Source: Zhengitettix transpicula (taxonomy: Eukaryota > Arthropoda > Insecta > Orthoptera > Tetrigidae). From it: 64,000 bases of DNA. Below the pieces are notes generated by a model. It saw only the letters and a program-made list of their open reading frames with translations. It was not told the origin of the DNA and did not search any database. Positions 46,079 through 60,005 of this stretch are shown here, one piece after another. Where the stretch lies: positions 241,151,101 through 241,215,100 of the forward strand of contig CM073590.1 in NCBI GenBank assembly GCA_037074705.1, in the 5' to 3' direction. Each line of letters opens with the position of its first letter. Position 1 is the stretch's first letter. A program made the translations under genes and the position numbers.

Positions 46079-46535
46079 ACCTCTGAGAATTACCGCCAAA
46101 AGTGGAGGTGGAGCTCTGCGAGAGCTGCATTATTGCTTCCTTCTCGCCAGTGTAAACGTTTTGTCAGAGCTCCTCGCAGGCATTCAAGAAAATTTGAATT
46201 ACCTGAGAGTAATATGTCCAAAAACAATATAAAATGGACCCACGAGGATGTTCACAAACAAGTTTACCTTTTTTTTACAAACATTTACAACATTATCATG
46301 AAATAATTCAATTTCAAATTATGTCTCTCTTGGAGCGAGGGTAATTACTAAAGTGCATAAGAATTTGTGTAGACATGCAGCATTCTCTTGGTTCAAACAA
46401 CTTCTGTACGAAACACATTTTCTTTGAACGATAAAACAAAAATATTCTCAGAACAAAGATAATAAATAAGTTTCACATAAAAGATAATATACAAGTTTAT
46501 TAAATATCTAATACATTTTTTTGACTAATACCAGA

Positions 46536-47284
46536 CAATATTTATTTTTACGACAATGTTTCGGTACGTGTTTGTACCTTCCTCAGGTCTTTCCCGCGGA
46601 GAAATTGTACAAAATAAACTTGTATTATCAAAAAGCCAATGAATTTATAAAAGTGGTTGAACAAAAATTATTCTATTAACAACAAACTAGAAACCCTCGC
46701 GTATAAATGCTAAATGTTAAATATATTTTCACATACTATTGAAAAACACAAACTTTTGACGTTTTTCCGAGGCACTTGTTCAGTGTAGTCTGCACCTGTG
46801 CCTAGTGCCTCGGAAAAACTTGTAAAGTTTGTGAAAATAGTTTCTAACTTTAAGCGTTTCTTTGTTTGAGAATACTATAATAATTTGGGTTCAACCAATT
46901 TTATAAATTTTTTTCATAATACAAATTTATTTTAGAATGAAAAAATTTTCGTATGATTGAAATTATTGAATAAGAAAGACAGCGAATGCAGTCAAAAAAT
47001 ACCACACAACGTTTCTGGGATCATCGTCCCTTTCGTCATGTGCTAAGAGCCTAGAGAAACAACTGCTTTTCAGTTGACAACACTCAAAAGCAACGACAAT
47101 GGAGAGCCGAAGGGTTGGAGTAACAATAAGGGAGCAAGGACAATGGGAAAACAGAAGGGTCATAGAAATTATTGAGTTTAATAGTGTCTCTTTGTACATT
47201 AATAGCTGTAGATTTATTTTGTACAATTTCTCCGCAGGAAGACCCGCTGAAGGTACAAACACGTACCGAAACGTAATCGTAAAT
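46536..47284. repeat. mirror of the 750-bp foldback
   Basis: The same foldback, with hammerhead-like motifs now at 47247-47272 (plus) and 46558-46586 (minus). Confidence 0.8.
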
Positions 47285-47620
47285 AAATAAAATTTTCTGA
47301 TATTGGTAAAAAAAACTGCATTATTTATTTCAGATAAACACAATCTTTATTAAATATCGTAAAGAGATAACATTGTATCTGCTGTCCAACGTCATCCCAC
47401 CTCGTAGTCGCTGCTTACAGAAACACTGGATCTTGCTGACCAATAAAATATTTTTCGGTTCAATCAATACCTACATACATTATCAATCCTTTATAATAAT
47501 CATCTTCTCATTTTAATTACAGGGTTCTCAGGAGCTTAAAAAATTAAAAATAAAACGTGCGGAAGTGAAACTGAAGATATAAGAAAACTAAAAAATCTGC
47601 GGCTACTTCTCTTTTTCGTT

Positions 47621-47696
47621 TTTTTTACATGAAGGTAATCCACATGGTGGCAACTCCCTTCAATAGCATAGGAAGGAATTTGATAGGGGGGATGTC
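47621..47696 (-). mobile_element. truncated SINE-like retroposon, mirror of 37385-37460
   Basis: Same 3'-end piece on the minus strand. Confidence 0.65.
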
Positions 47697-49331
47697 AAGG
47701 AAATATTGTACTCTGCTTATTTCAGTCTGTTATCGAGGTCTTCGAGTCTGACGGAAGTCTTTGGGACTTGCTGTTAAATTTATGGGGTTCTGGGGTGAGT
47801 GACAGGCCTTGCTTGTTTACTCAGTTGCTGGGGTAATTCAGTTTTTGTCGGAACGAATCGGAGATTTACAAAGGTCCTGAACACAAGAGCCTTGCTGGTC
47901 GGCGTCTTCAACTTTCCTTTTAAATTAACCAAGTTCTAGATCAACTACACGGAATACATGAAAATTGAATTTATGATTTAATTCACATGCATCAATTGAT
48001 AATTTTAATTTCCAAGTTTCGCCGTCTTTCACATCGTTAATTCTTATGTCGACGTGTCTTATTAAACGATCTCATTTATTTTTATTGCATTTTTCCTATT
48101 CAATAATCGTTACAAACCACGAGGTCAACTTCTGTTATCTGAATTAAACTTAATAATAAGCTTATTGGATCCGTACATAACGTAAACACTCAGCTTGTTG
48201 ACTGCAGATGTCAATAATGCGACCGTCGTGTCATGAAATCTGTTTGTTGTATTACTGTTGGTCAAAAGCTAAGAAATCAATTCAATGTTCCAAACGTTAC
48301 AAAAATTTAGATTGATTGTTTGTGGAAATCAAGAGAAGCATCGCATGGATCTGTTGCATGAAAAAATATCAAAGATTTTCAACGAACGGCAAAGAAGTGG
48401 GGGCCTTCTTAATTTAAACTCAGAATTTTTTACTTTTACAATTTTGCAACCTACTCATTCCATTTCGTATTTTCAATCACTTATTCACCTGCTATGCACA
48501 TTATTCCTTTTCCTTATTCATTTCCACTTTTTATAAAATAAAATACTTGATTAATATCTGGACCACTGACAAATTATTTTCATTCTCAACTTTAAGATAA
48601 TCCGTTAAATTTAAGAGCTGATAAGTACAGAAAACGTATTAGCGTCTCCCCAACACCTTCCCAAGGAGAACATACGTAATGCTACCGGATTTAGGCAATC
48701 TTCGGCTCAGCTCGGAGACCGCCGCTGCACTTTTTTTAATTGCTCACGGAACATGTTGGATGTTTCAACCCAGGAGTTTTGAAGACTGGCATTTCCGAAG
48801 CAGTGTATAATGCCTGGAAATATATAATGAGGGAACTTGAAAAGAGATTATTTTGTTCTTGGCACATCTATCGTGCCGGGAAACAAAACATCAATAATCA
48901 GTGGTGATAAAGAGAAACATATGGTGTAAAAGAACCTGATGCAAGAAATGGATGTAAATACATTTGTTAGCGCCTAGACTAAAGAATTGCTGCCCTTTCC
49001 TACGAGACATCACCTGTGACAGGCTCATGATTCAGCCCATCTCCTATTACTTTTGTAAAAAAATTGCTAATAAGGATTATACTAAACACAAACCAATTGT
49101 GTGTATTCACATACAACTATATGAATTTTAATGCATAATTTCAATAAGATAAGAAACTTAAGTGCAAACACACATGCTACGCCCCCCACTTTTACTAAGC
49201 ATTCAATTAGTCTCAGTATTTATTTCCCATAAGAAACTGAGTTACATTTCGAAATTTCGCATCTTATTAGGCGAAGTTAATCGTTGTGTATGCAGCGGCG
49301 GTCTCTTGTAGCATTACGTACTTTATCTTTT
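47697..49331. other. mirror of unassigned DNA 35753-37384
   Basis: No gene recognised. Confidence 0.4.
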
Positions 49332-49619
49332 TTTTTTTGGGTAACAGGCTACATGAGGGTAATCCACGTTGTTGCAACTCCCCTTTAATAGCATAGGAAG
49401 GGATTTGAAAGGGGGGGGGGGGTGCGGAAAGGTGGATGAAGGTTGCCAAGGGTTAACTAGGGCCCCCGGGCTATGGTTTAAGGATCCTACCCGGCGATCC
49501 GCCTAAAAGTGATGCAAGGAAAAACCCTAGAAAACCTTCATCAGGTAGGTCGGGCATTTGGTACTTGTCCCACGCCCTTCCGGTAGCGGGAGAGGGGTTT
49601 GCTGTGGGGACGCAGCATT
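49332..49619 (-). mobile_element. SINE-like retroposon, mirror of 35465-35752
   Basis: Full member of the family on the minus strand, with a slightly longer poly-G (C on the element strand) run. Confidence 0.75.
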
Positions 49620-50690
49620 CTCTTCTCCGTGTCTCGACCAGTTCCAATAGGAATAGCGGTCAACTCTTACCGTATTCCCAAGGTCTGTGACCCCGGAACA
49701 TACACCTCTCAAAACAGGCCGAGGTGCCTCGGCATGTGGGAACCTTAGTTAAAAACAACCCAGAGATATGTGAAGGAATCCCCAAAGGAAGCCTCCGCCA
49801 GCCAGAGCTCTCTGGGCATGGGGTATCTTTCAAAAGAAGACTCACGTACTCTTTTGACGCTCGTTTTGTTGCCTAGCAACCATCGCTGCCGATCGGGATA
49901 CACCGTCCGAAAAGCTATCGGTTCAGTTGTCGTGTTTACATTTCCCTTGTACTTACAGCACCATCTGTTGGCTACAGTAAAGAAATACCCTGGCGGCTTC
50001 TTCTCAAAGATAGTATTAAAGACTACGTGGAATACGAATTTAACATGCCTGACTGCCATCTGTTGACAGCGATTACAAACTACTAGTGTATGTGGTAGGC
50101 TTGTGTTAAAAAATTATTAACCGCGCTTTATATATTTAAATGAGCTTCATATTATTATAAAACGTAAATTTAATAATATCATTATATTTCCTTATAATAA
50201 TTGTTACACGAATTTCATGACACACATTACTTTGCTTCCTACTCTCTCTGCTAAACAAATGACTTGCGATATTAGCGCGGGAGAAGGGAATAAAACCCGC
50301 GAAATATTTTCTGGTGAGTGAACGTGTTCTCGCGATCTGCATTTACGTAAACGTTCAATGTTCATAAAGTTTTACTATTACGAGTGTTTACTTTCCTTTT
50401 TTTCAGCAAGTATTCTTTTACGTTCTTGTTGCAGAATCACTTTCGTACAGAATCGTGCAATTAAGACATAAAGTGAAATCATCGCTAACTCGTGTGATAT
50501 TTTCGGCACAAGTGGAGTGACCAATAATAAAAGTGTGTAGTCCGTGGAATGTATTATATTCGTATTACGTCATCATATAATTTTTTTGGTCAGTTCGGCC
50601 GATTAAGATTGTTTTGGGTGTATTCAGCAATTTCTTTAAATTTTTTAAGTCATCATTTATTTGGCTTGGAAAGGAGCTTATAATTCATTA

Positions 50691-50844
50691 TGACGTCATC
50701 ACGACAGCACCTGTTCATTCAATATGCCGTCTTCGCACGGTTCGTTTTGCTAAAATCAGCAATTAATTCAGGTGAGTGACGTCATCACTTTACATTTTGG
50801 TGGGAATATGCTGGGGTTGGCAGCGCTGACGCCATATGACGTCA
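50691..50844. promoter_or_regulatory. CRE cluster, right arm (uninterrupted block)
   Basis: TGACGTCA at 50691-50698, 50777-50784 and 50837-50844. A YY1-like CAAGATGGCGGCC follows at 50878-50889, only 33 bases after the last site. A CAG|GTGAGT donor at about 50769-50776 overlaps the second site on the plus strand. This is the un-inserted form of the left-arm block. Confidence 0.45.
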
Positions 50845-50937
50845 GTAGTGACGTATAAGCTGGCGAAAAAAAAAATTCAAGATGGCGGCCCGGGACGGTC
50901 AGTAAAGTCGAACCTATATATATATATATATATATTA

Positions 50938-53132
50938 GGAATATGAGCAATAATTAACTTACTTATTGCGTTCATTTATACATACATGAAATATAACGTT
51001 ATTATTAAAAATAGGGACAATTATACCTCGCATTCTAGAAGTGTTTACAATGCAGAGAACCAGTTCACGATTATTATTGATCACATTCCAAACATAACAC
51101 ACGAATGTACGAAAAGTAGTCTCGTCCTGCATATCTGTAAAGTTCTCCTTAATGTCTCAGTTTAGAAACGGGTTTGCTTTGGTATTTCTCCACGCCCAAA
51201 TAAAATTAATCATAGGGTCGTTAAAAACACGTGCACAAACCGAAGCTGTTGTTGCAGCGCAAAGACCAAAGAACTGAAAGAATCAACGTGTTTAATATAT
51301 GCATCACGGGCAAAGAGGTATTTAAACATATGTCTTTGATGTCTAGGAAGAATATATTATTCAAGAAATATAGATATAAAGACGAAAATGAGATAAAAAT
51401 GTGTGTTAATAGTTTTGTTGTAACTATAATTTTTCCTGTATCTTTGTCATCATTAAATAATAGAGAAAATTCTATCTCCCATTTAAAACCCGTTTTCAGT
51501 CCTACGATCCAGCATGATTGTAGAAAATGTGATGTACAAACAACATTGAATAATACGTCAAACAGTATTTCATTCATTAATTTCTAAATTCAATAAAAAT
51601 GTAAAATTTTTATTTACTTTAAATTGCGAAATTCTAGGCATTGAAACATTAATTCATTAAATAAACAAATAGTTTTCTGTGATAAAGTTATAACCTAAAT
51701 CTTCCCCACCAACATTTTTTTATGCTTATTTCACAAACCCTGTCGTTTAATCTTATTTTCGACGAGCTGGTAAAATTAAGAATTGTCATTGACATAGGTA
51801 TTAATATTTTTCATCAACCGAGAAAAGCATCAATGATTGAAGAAACTTTGGTTGTTATTTAATTTATCACTAAATTATTATTGTGAGAAACTGAACTTAA
51901 ATTATTTAAAAAGATTATCCTGGTAATAACGGTATTTCTCAGCCGCTAACAATCGTAGTGGTTAATATAGTAGATTAAATAAAAGATAACAGTATACAAT
52001 GCAACAGTAAAGACGAACCGCGAAAACACAAAGTAGTTTTCAAGGTGGAAGTTTTTTAAAAATATACGTAGATTCTTCTGGAATAAAAAGGATAAAATTT
52101 AGTATTATTATATCTTATAACCAGTATAATTTTGTCGCTATGTTATTAATAAACCATAAATAAAAATCTATCTTGCATGTAAGGAGCCTTTACCGATGAA
52201 AGTGAACGTCAAATCCTCAAGATTGAAATACAAACTGTATTTATATAGATAGTGGAAAATTTTACAGCTTTTGAGAAACCTTAAAAAGAAATAAACTGAA
52301 AGTAAAATATTTATTTATAGTGGAAAAGTTATTAACCATATGATTTAAGCAGCTTTTTGATTATAACATGTTAGTTCTTGTGTAGTAAACTGAAACTAAT
52401 CTCGCCAGATAGTAATATTTTATTCTAGTACTTCCCGTACAGTAAATTATTCAATGCCAAGACAGAAATAAAGAGGCTTATTCATTTAAACTACTCAAGA
52501 ATGAAGGTATATGAATTCTCATATTTTAATTGTCTCATGGGAGATAAGAAAGTCCAGGATTATTTATCTCCCTCTTCCCTATTAATATCAATTATAGTTA
52601 AAAAGAATGACCAACCATTTAAATGAACTTTGCGAAAAACTTAAAAGGAAGATTTGAAGGGAATCAAAATATTCCTTCTTAAGATCTACCACCCAATTTC
52701 AGTCAGTACAAAATAAAGTCAACGATGTAAGCGGATTTGATACCTATAATATCATAAAGTAAGCAATAGAATATCCTCGATGGCATATTCGCCTTATTGT
52801 GGCGGTGGTGGTTGTGAGATTTTATGATCTAAAGAGTTATATCGGTGGTAGTGTAGATACTGGTTGAGATTCCCTTACCTGACACATCTTGAGTGATGAG
52901 CGAGACAAAGGGAAATACTCTGGTCCTCCATATTGGTGGTTGAGCACATGACCAATAACCGTATTCCATAAACCAAGGTAAACAACCCCAGTGCCACATC
53001 CGGCACTAGTGCAAGATTTGCCGTGCATGCCACTAAATTTCTCTCTTGCAGTTGACCAGAATTTCAAAATAACAGAATTTATGCTCACACTTCGATCCAT
53101 GAAAGTCACTACATGAGGGGGACAGGACAGTA
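50938..53132. other. mirror of 30169-32391, no gene recognised
   Basis: Runs parallel to the left arm with scattered substitutions and small indels. Confidence 0.4.
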
Positions 53133-53148
53133 AAGCTTTGCCAACACA
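53133..53148. other. filler sequence at a 1.3-kb deletion junction
   Basis: Left-arm bases 28867-30168 are missing here and replaced by 16 bases. Together with the edges they form TAAAGCTTTGCCAACACACA, also found at 56746-56765 in the same arm. Confidence 0.7.
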
Positions 53149-53162
53149 CATGTGGCGTGAAC

Positions 53163-53253
53163 TCTCAGAGGCCTTTACACTTACGAGTTTTACTCTCGAG
53201 AGGATATCTTCCACTCTCGAGAGTCAAAAACTCACACGTGTAAATGCACCTTA
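53163..53253. repeat. surviving end of the inverted-end element
   Basis: Mirror of 28763-28850: the CTCTCGAGAG hairpin and the terminal ACACGTGTAAATGCACCTT. The rest of the element was removed by the adjacent deletion. Confidence 0.75.
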
Positions 53254-53875
53254 ACATCCCACAAAAATTTCGATAAAAATGCCCTTGCACAGGAACTATT
53301 TTCATTAAATACATCTAGATGTGAGGATTTCGGTTCACATGAACTTCAGTTCCAAATATTCATGACACCTTTCGAAGTAAAACAAGTAGAAATGTCGCTT
53401 CAAATTGAATTACTTGAACTCCAGGCACATGATGTTCTCAAAAGTCAGTTTCGTGATGTATCTCTGCAGGACTTTTACCAGTGACATGTCTCTAAAGATA
53501 AATATCCAAACGTAATTAGTTCTCCTACAAAAAAAAGGTTCCTTACCCCTGCCATAAACATGAACATCGGATAAGAACATTATAACAATGATAATTCTAT
53601 ATTTAGGTACATAGTATATTAAAACTCTTAGTAAGCCAGGAGCAAAGTAATCACTTTTACAACAGATAAATAAATACATCATAAAAATATCCGCCATACA
53701 AGACACATGATGTATACGAAAGGACATCTTGGATATGATAACACGAACAATCCGGTAAAGTGGTTGGAAAGAAGAAGCAATATAATTTGGTGTTGCCTTT
53801 ATTGAGAGTTCTGAATTAAAGAACATTATTTTAGAGTATATACTAAGTAATGAGAAAATATGCACACTGAGAATT

Positions 53876-55909
53876 ATATATATATATATATTGTAATGCC
53901 TATTAATTAAAGGCATTAATTGTGTAATTGATAATCGAAATTGTTAGAGAAACATTCTTGACGGCGGTACCGAACTTTACAAGCGACAATGAAGCAGAGT
54001 ATTGCTGGAAGAAGGAATGCGCGCTCAAAATTACGAGACGAGGCAGTCGGCTATGGAATTCAGTCGAGGACGGAACTAAAATTAAAGGAGTTGGAAATCA
54101 GAGGCGAGAGCATTAAGTTGGGTGGAGGTTTGGCTGGAAGGTTAAACACGTACCGAGAGCGAGAATCGAAGGCAGAACTACAAAAACCTGCTAAGCTGGG
54201 CAGCCGTGAGAAGAAGACAACCGAGGGAGTGAGAGACGAAGAAGAGGTTCCTGGTTCCTGACTTTGTTTCAGAAATATTTTAATTAGAATCTGTGAGCTA
54301 AGTAGAAGCTGTGTAAAACCCATCACCGTGCTTCGTAAATCCAAAGTATCCTAGAAGCAGTGGGCAGCCGTAAGTAACAATAGAAAACAGTTAATTATGT
54401 AAACCAAATTAAAAGATAGATGTCAGATATCGTTTTTTTCTTTTGATTAAAAAAATTTTAAATTAAAATCCATCTTTTAGTATAAGTTCTTTGATAATTA
54501 AATTTAGTCTTTGTTAATTGACGAGTAAATATTTTCCTTTTTTTAAAAATAATTTTGTGTCTTTAATTATTTTAAATGATATAGCCTTTATCAAACCCAG
54601 TTATGACCCTGAGACATTAATTAATTGTAAATTGTTCAAGTATTGATAATAAATAAATTCTTTTGTTTGTAAAATAATCTTTCATTCATTTGTTAAGCCA
54701 CCTATTTGATTATTACAAAATGCTTGCACAACGTGTGGCACGAATAAATCAATTTAAAATAAATTAAATGTTATTAATTTGAATTATTACAAAATAGCTT
54801 CCACAACGTGTGGCACGAGTAAATCTAAATTCATTAAATCAATTTAAATGTTTTTAATTTGATTATTACAATATATATATATATATATATATATATTGTA
54901 GTAATTGATAATTAAGGCATTGTGCTAATTGAAAAGTTGAATTGTAGCGGACTCATTATTAGTGGATATAGAGCGGACGCCGCAACAAACCGGTAAGGCA
55001 AAGAAAACATTGTTGAGGTTCTACGCGCTCAAAATTTACGAGACGAACGAACAGTCAGGAAATATACAGTCGGTCAGCAGACAGCGAATAGAACGGACGA
55101 AAAGAACTCATTGAAAGTTTTTACAGTCGGCAGTCAGAACGAAAGAATGTGGTCCAGTCACAAACATACTTTCAAATATTAAAAAGTAAAGCAATATTCA
55201 GTCGGGAAGGAGACAGAGCAACTAGTGTGAATTCACTGGCCATAGACGAACCAATGAAATACATTTTCAACTATAGTCACGAGATCTACAAATCCAGGTT
55301 GCAGTAAAGCATCAAGAACCAACCAATTTGTGTTAAACCAACTAACAAACAACGCCAATTAGAGCCTGTGAACCTTTAGAGTCTGTGAGAACTTAGAATC
55401 AGTGATGTCCCCAAAATTGTGCACGAAAAGCTAAAAATGAGACCTGGGCAGCCGTAAGTAGAGAAAACTTTAAAATTATTAGTAAACCGTGTTTAAAAGA
55501 TAAAAGTCAGATCGTTCTTTAATTATTTAAATTATCTATAAAATGAGATGGTTAATTCTTGATAAAATTAAAATTGTTTAAATTCAATCTTTAGTATTAT
55601 TTCTTCCACAACAAATTTCGTCTATGTTCATACGCATTGATTTCCATAAAAAGTAAATGTAATTTTGATGATATAAATTCTGCCATTTATCAAACCCAGT
55701 TCAAGACCCTGAGATCCCAAATATTTTGTGTATTTTATACTTGTTTTAAAATTGATAATAAATTTGGTTAATTGTTTAAAGTTACTAGTTGTTCATTTAA
55801 AACGCCACATAATCATTGATTCCCGTATAAAGAAAGTATTGTAATTTTGTGTGTTTTTTATCATTTGTTAAATTCAGTCATTATTATTATAGTTATAATT
55901 AATTATTAC

Positions 55910-55936
<27 letters not shown>
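53876..55936 (+). repeat. two TA-bounded ~1-kb modules, mirror of 26090-28135
   Basis: Modules at 53876-54897 and 54898-55936, each with GGGCAGCCGTAAGTA and ATCAAACCCAGTT blocks and TA tracts at the edges. The Lys/Glu-rich frame is at 53989-54261. Confidence 0.75.
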
Positions 55937-55941
<5 letters not shown>

Positions 55942-56615
55942 TCATTTTTTTCTCGTCACAGCCCGATTAAAATTTAATGGCTTTTGGCCGCTATTTTCCG
56001 CAAGAGGTTTTACCTTGAATCCATCAATAGGAACGCTTTAAATTAAGGGTGGGACGAGCTCTTTTGCCAAATTATCACAGTATATTCTGTTGATTTCGCT
56101 GTACGATACAGGAAGTCTACGTTTATTGTGATATATACGCCTCCCTTCTCGCGGAAGATCGATCTTACCTTCTTATTTTAATTGCACTAAAGAAGCATCA
56201 ATAAGTACACAGAAAAGTATTTAAGTATTTTGCACTATCTTTACGCGAACAAAAAGAGCGGAGTTCCTTTAGTTTTATCGCAGAATAATACGCTATGTAA
56301 TGGTTACTTTTTGACGTGGTATGTAAATCAACATCTGCCGAAACGATATAGAGCATGATGCAAATAGTGAAGTAATGAGGAGACATAAATTGCATGAAGT
56401 TTAGATATTAAGTTTCCAATTGTTTCAACTGAAGTAAGTAGACAATAAGATAGTTATAGTGATAATGTTGTCACAAGTCGTCATTAATAGAGATCGAATT
56501 TTACTGAACACGATTAACAAATTAACAAGATGCTTTTAATTACATTGTATTATCGAATCCAGCAGTTTTATATCTTTGGAATATAACATCTTTGTCATCA
56601 GTATTCTCTCTGCAG

Positions 56616-56743
56616 GCCGTTTGGCCGTTGGCGTGAGGTTACAAATTCAAACCGTCTTGTCGACTCCACGTGGAAGTTACTATGTTTCAATCGTCGCGTT
56701 TCTTACAACATCAAATGCACGATCTGAACATTATTGCTACAAG
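56616..56743 (+). other. candidate internal exon, mirror of 25265-25392
   Basis: The acceptor CTCTCTGCAG, 128 open bases and the donor GTAAAG are all preserved. Confidence 0.3.
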
Positions 56744-57460
56744 GTAAAGCTTTGCCAACACACATATATATTTGTGTAATTTCTTACATATATATATATA
56801 TATATTTGCCAGGAGCATAAAAATTGTGTTTAATTAATGTTATTCAGATATAAACTAGGTACGTAATAACGTTTCAATTTGATCTTATAATTTTAAACAA
56901 ACTTACAATGCGGTCTTTATGTATCAATTGATTGCCACACCATCTCGGAAAAAATAAATATTTTTTTTGGTTTCGTAGTTCAAATATAATTTTGTTGTTT
57001 GTTGTGTCTGGTGAATATATTACGGCAGTTTTTCTGTTAAGAGTTCGTGCGGTTTATGCGTTTTTAGGTATTATCGAATTTATAAATTACGGAGCATTTT
57101 ATCGTTCTATCCTTTTCAAATAAACTGTATCACGTTCAATACATTCTGACCTATAAATGAAACTTGTATTTACTTACCTAATATTATCTTTTCATGTGCA
57201 CTAACAAAGTTATAGATTAAGTTAAGATCCTCATTGTGAAAATGAAGTATTTTTGCTCTATTTAACAATATTTTTAAATGAATTTTGAGTTGAATTTCAA
57301 AGTTAAAATTTATATCACATTTCGATGTTATAGAGATATTTCAAGTGTTGTATTTTTAGATTTTTATCTGGTTCGCCCGTCAGAGATTTTGCAACTCAAA
57401 CTTTTTAAAAAATTAAAATATTCAGTTTTTAAAAAGGTGTAATTTGTAATGGGCAGTTAT

Positions 57461-59640
57461 TTTTCATTTATAGTATATATATATAAAATACCTACACTAT
57501 TATATGTATAGGCACAAAGTATATTGTGGCTCACAAACTGGCCTATGAAAATAGAATTTTTTCATTTACAATCTTTAACTTTGTGATGCATCCAAGGCTA
57601 CTGACATTTCTTTAAAATGAAATAATCGTTAACTTCTAAGATTATGTCAGTCTGATTTAGAAAATCAATTTTTGATTAATTTTTCATTGTTGAGCAAAAT
57701 ATTGTACTAATAACCAAGTAAAAATGTAATTGTCAGAAGTTATTTAACTGAAGTAATTGATAGTCACGTGCTCAATTATATTGACGTTTTCAAGACAGCA
57801 TGGTTATTCAATCATGCATACAGTTATAAAGTTCGTGACAAATCTGCCTGCTTCCAATCTTTTTAAGTAGCGTTTCTGTTAATTCCCATTCTGTACATAT
57901 ATTCATCAAATTTGGTAAGTTTTTGTGCTAACAGTTTTTTAAAGTGTTGGTTATTAATGAAAATACTCTACTATAAAGTAGGGGGGTAAAGGCTAGTATA
58001 GGCCTCAGTAGTCTTGATGTTATGTTCAAGACTGTATCCTGAGAAATGCCACCTGTCTAGTACAGCTCTGCTAGCAAATCCTACTCTCACCGCCACGTGG
58101 TACCCCCCGGGCAATGCATCATCTGATGTAGCAGACGAGAGAGGGTGAACCTGACATTTCATTGAATTGGAATGCTGGGAATTTTTGTGTAATTTCTTAA
58201 AATTGGTACAATTTTAAAAAAAATTGGTTCTGTTAATCTTGGAATATAAATTGTCTGATCCTGTTGTAACTGTTGAACACTTTGTATGATCTAACACGAA
58301 AACCCTTCTGAGTTTCCACTATTTTGTAGAATACTGTCACAGGCCTCCCATCTTGCAAGCTTTATAAACTTGGTGAGTGTACATATCTTTACGTGTAACA
58401 TCAGTCTTTGTTGTATATTTATAAATACTTAGTGCTTTAAAACCCTATTTATAATTTAGTCTAGTCCTTCAGGAGGGCTGGGGGGGGGGGGGGCGTTATT
58501 TATATATCTTTACATCTTGATCAAGGAGTTCCATCTCACTGAAACCTGCTTGACTTTAAATAATTCAATATTCATCTGGTGCAGCATTTTGACCAATTAG
58601 ACTTTCCTGTGCTTATTTTTAAAAAGGTGTAATTTGTAATGGGTAGTTAAGATGAAATAACGATTATTTTCTATGATTATGTCAATGTGATTGAGAAAAT
58701 CAATTTTTGATTAATTTTTCAGTGTTTAGCAAAATATTGTACTAATAACTAAGTAAAAATGTAATTGTCAGATGTTATTTAAATGAAGTAATTGATAGTC
58801 ATGTGCTCAATTATATTGACGTTTTCAAGACAGCATGGTTATTCAATCATGCATACAGTTATAAAGTTCGTGACAAATCTGCCTGCTTCCAATCTTTTTA
58901 AGTAGCGTTTCTGTTAATTCCCATTCTGTACATATATTCATCAAATTTGGTAAGTTTTTGTGCTAACAGTTTTTAAAGTGTTGGTATTAATGAAAATACT
59001 CTACTATAAAGTAGGGGGGTAAAGGCTAGTATAGGCCTCGGGAGTCTTGATGTTATGTTCAAGACTATCCTGAGAAATGCCACCTGTCTAGTACAGCTCT
59101 GCTAGCAAATCCTACTCTCACCGCCACGTGGTACCCCCCGGGCAATGCATCAGCTGATGTAGCAGACGAGAGAGGGTGAACCTGACATTTCATTGAATTG
59201 GAATGCTGGGGATTTTTGTGTAATTTCTTAAAATTGGTACAATTTAAAAAAAAATTGGTTTTGTTGATCTTGGAATATAAATTGCCTGATCCTGTTGTAA
59301 CTGTTGAACGCTTTGTATGATCTAACACGAAAACCCTTCTGAGTTTCCACTATTTTGTAGAATACTGTTATAGGCCTCCCATCTTGCATGCTTTGTAAAC
59401 TTGCTGAGTGTACGTATCTTTACGTGTAACATCAGTTTTTGTTGTATAGTTATAAATACTTGGTGATTTAAATCCTTATTTATAATTTAGTCTACTCCTT
59501 AAGGAGGTACGGCGGGGGGGGGGGGTCATTTATACAAGTCTTTACATCATGATCAAGGAGTTCCATCTCACTGAAACCTGCTTGACTTTAAATAATGCAA
59601 GATTCATCTGGCGCTGCATTTTGACCAATTAGGCTTTCCT
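57461..59640 (-). repeat. two tandem ~1.05-kb units, mirror of 22343-24560
   Basis: The two units in this arm resemble each other closely around 57840-58000 and 58860-59040, more so than some left-arm parts, which suggests exchange between units. Confidence 0.8.
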
Positions 59641-59654
59641 GTGGTTCTTTTAAA

Positions 59655-60005
59655 GTGGGTCAAGATATTTTGGAGCAGTTGTTGCCCAATATATGCCACA
59701 TGGATGCTTTGAGGGTACTTGTTAGGCACATTGTCGGTGACCACTGTCAATTATATCAAAAACCTTCTGTTGCAGCAAATATTTTTCGAGAGAATCAGCA
59801 ACGTTTTTTTCTGAATGTCTTTCAAACAGGTGCCTTGTTTGTAATGAGGAACTCTCGTCATTTCCTTGTATGCTGTGGCTCTAAATCTTTGGTTTTTTGT
59901 TACACAAAGATGAGTTATAATTTAGAAAAAACTGGAGCTTTTGGTATTTTAACTAGTCATCTGCAAGATAAAGTAACGCTAATTGAACGTACAAGTATTT
60001 ACTAA
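59655..60005 (+). CDS. unidentified 116-codon ORF, complete only in the right arm
   Basis: Starts MGQDILEQLLPNICHMDAL and ends DKVTLIERTSIY at TAA 60003-60005. It has a mixed hydrophobic composition with a FLNVFQTGALFVM segment, and no motif that I can name. The left arm lacks 219 bases (73 codons) between TTTGG repeats, and the frame stays open across that gap. This could mean a coding relic, or chance. CTTTCAAACAG and TTCTGTTGCAG acceptor-like sites lie within it. Confidence 0.25.
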   Translation: MGQDILEQLLPNICHMDALRVLVRHIVGDHCQLYQKPSVAANIFRENQQRFFLNVFQTGALFVMRNSRHFLVCCGSKSLVFCYTKMSYNLEKTGAFGILTSHLQDKVTLIERTSIY

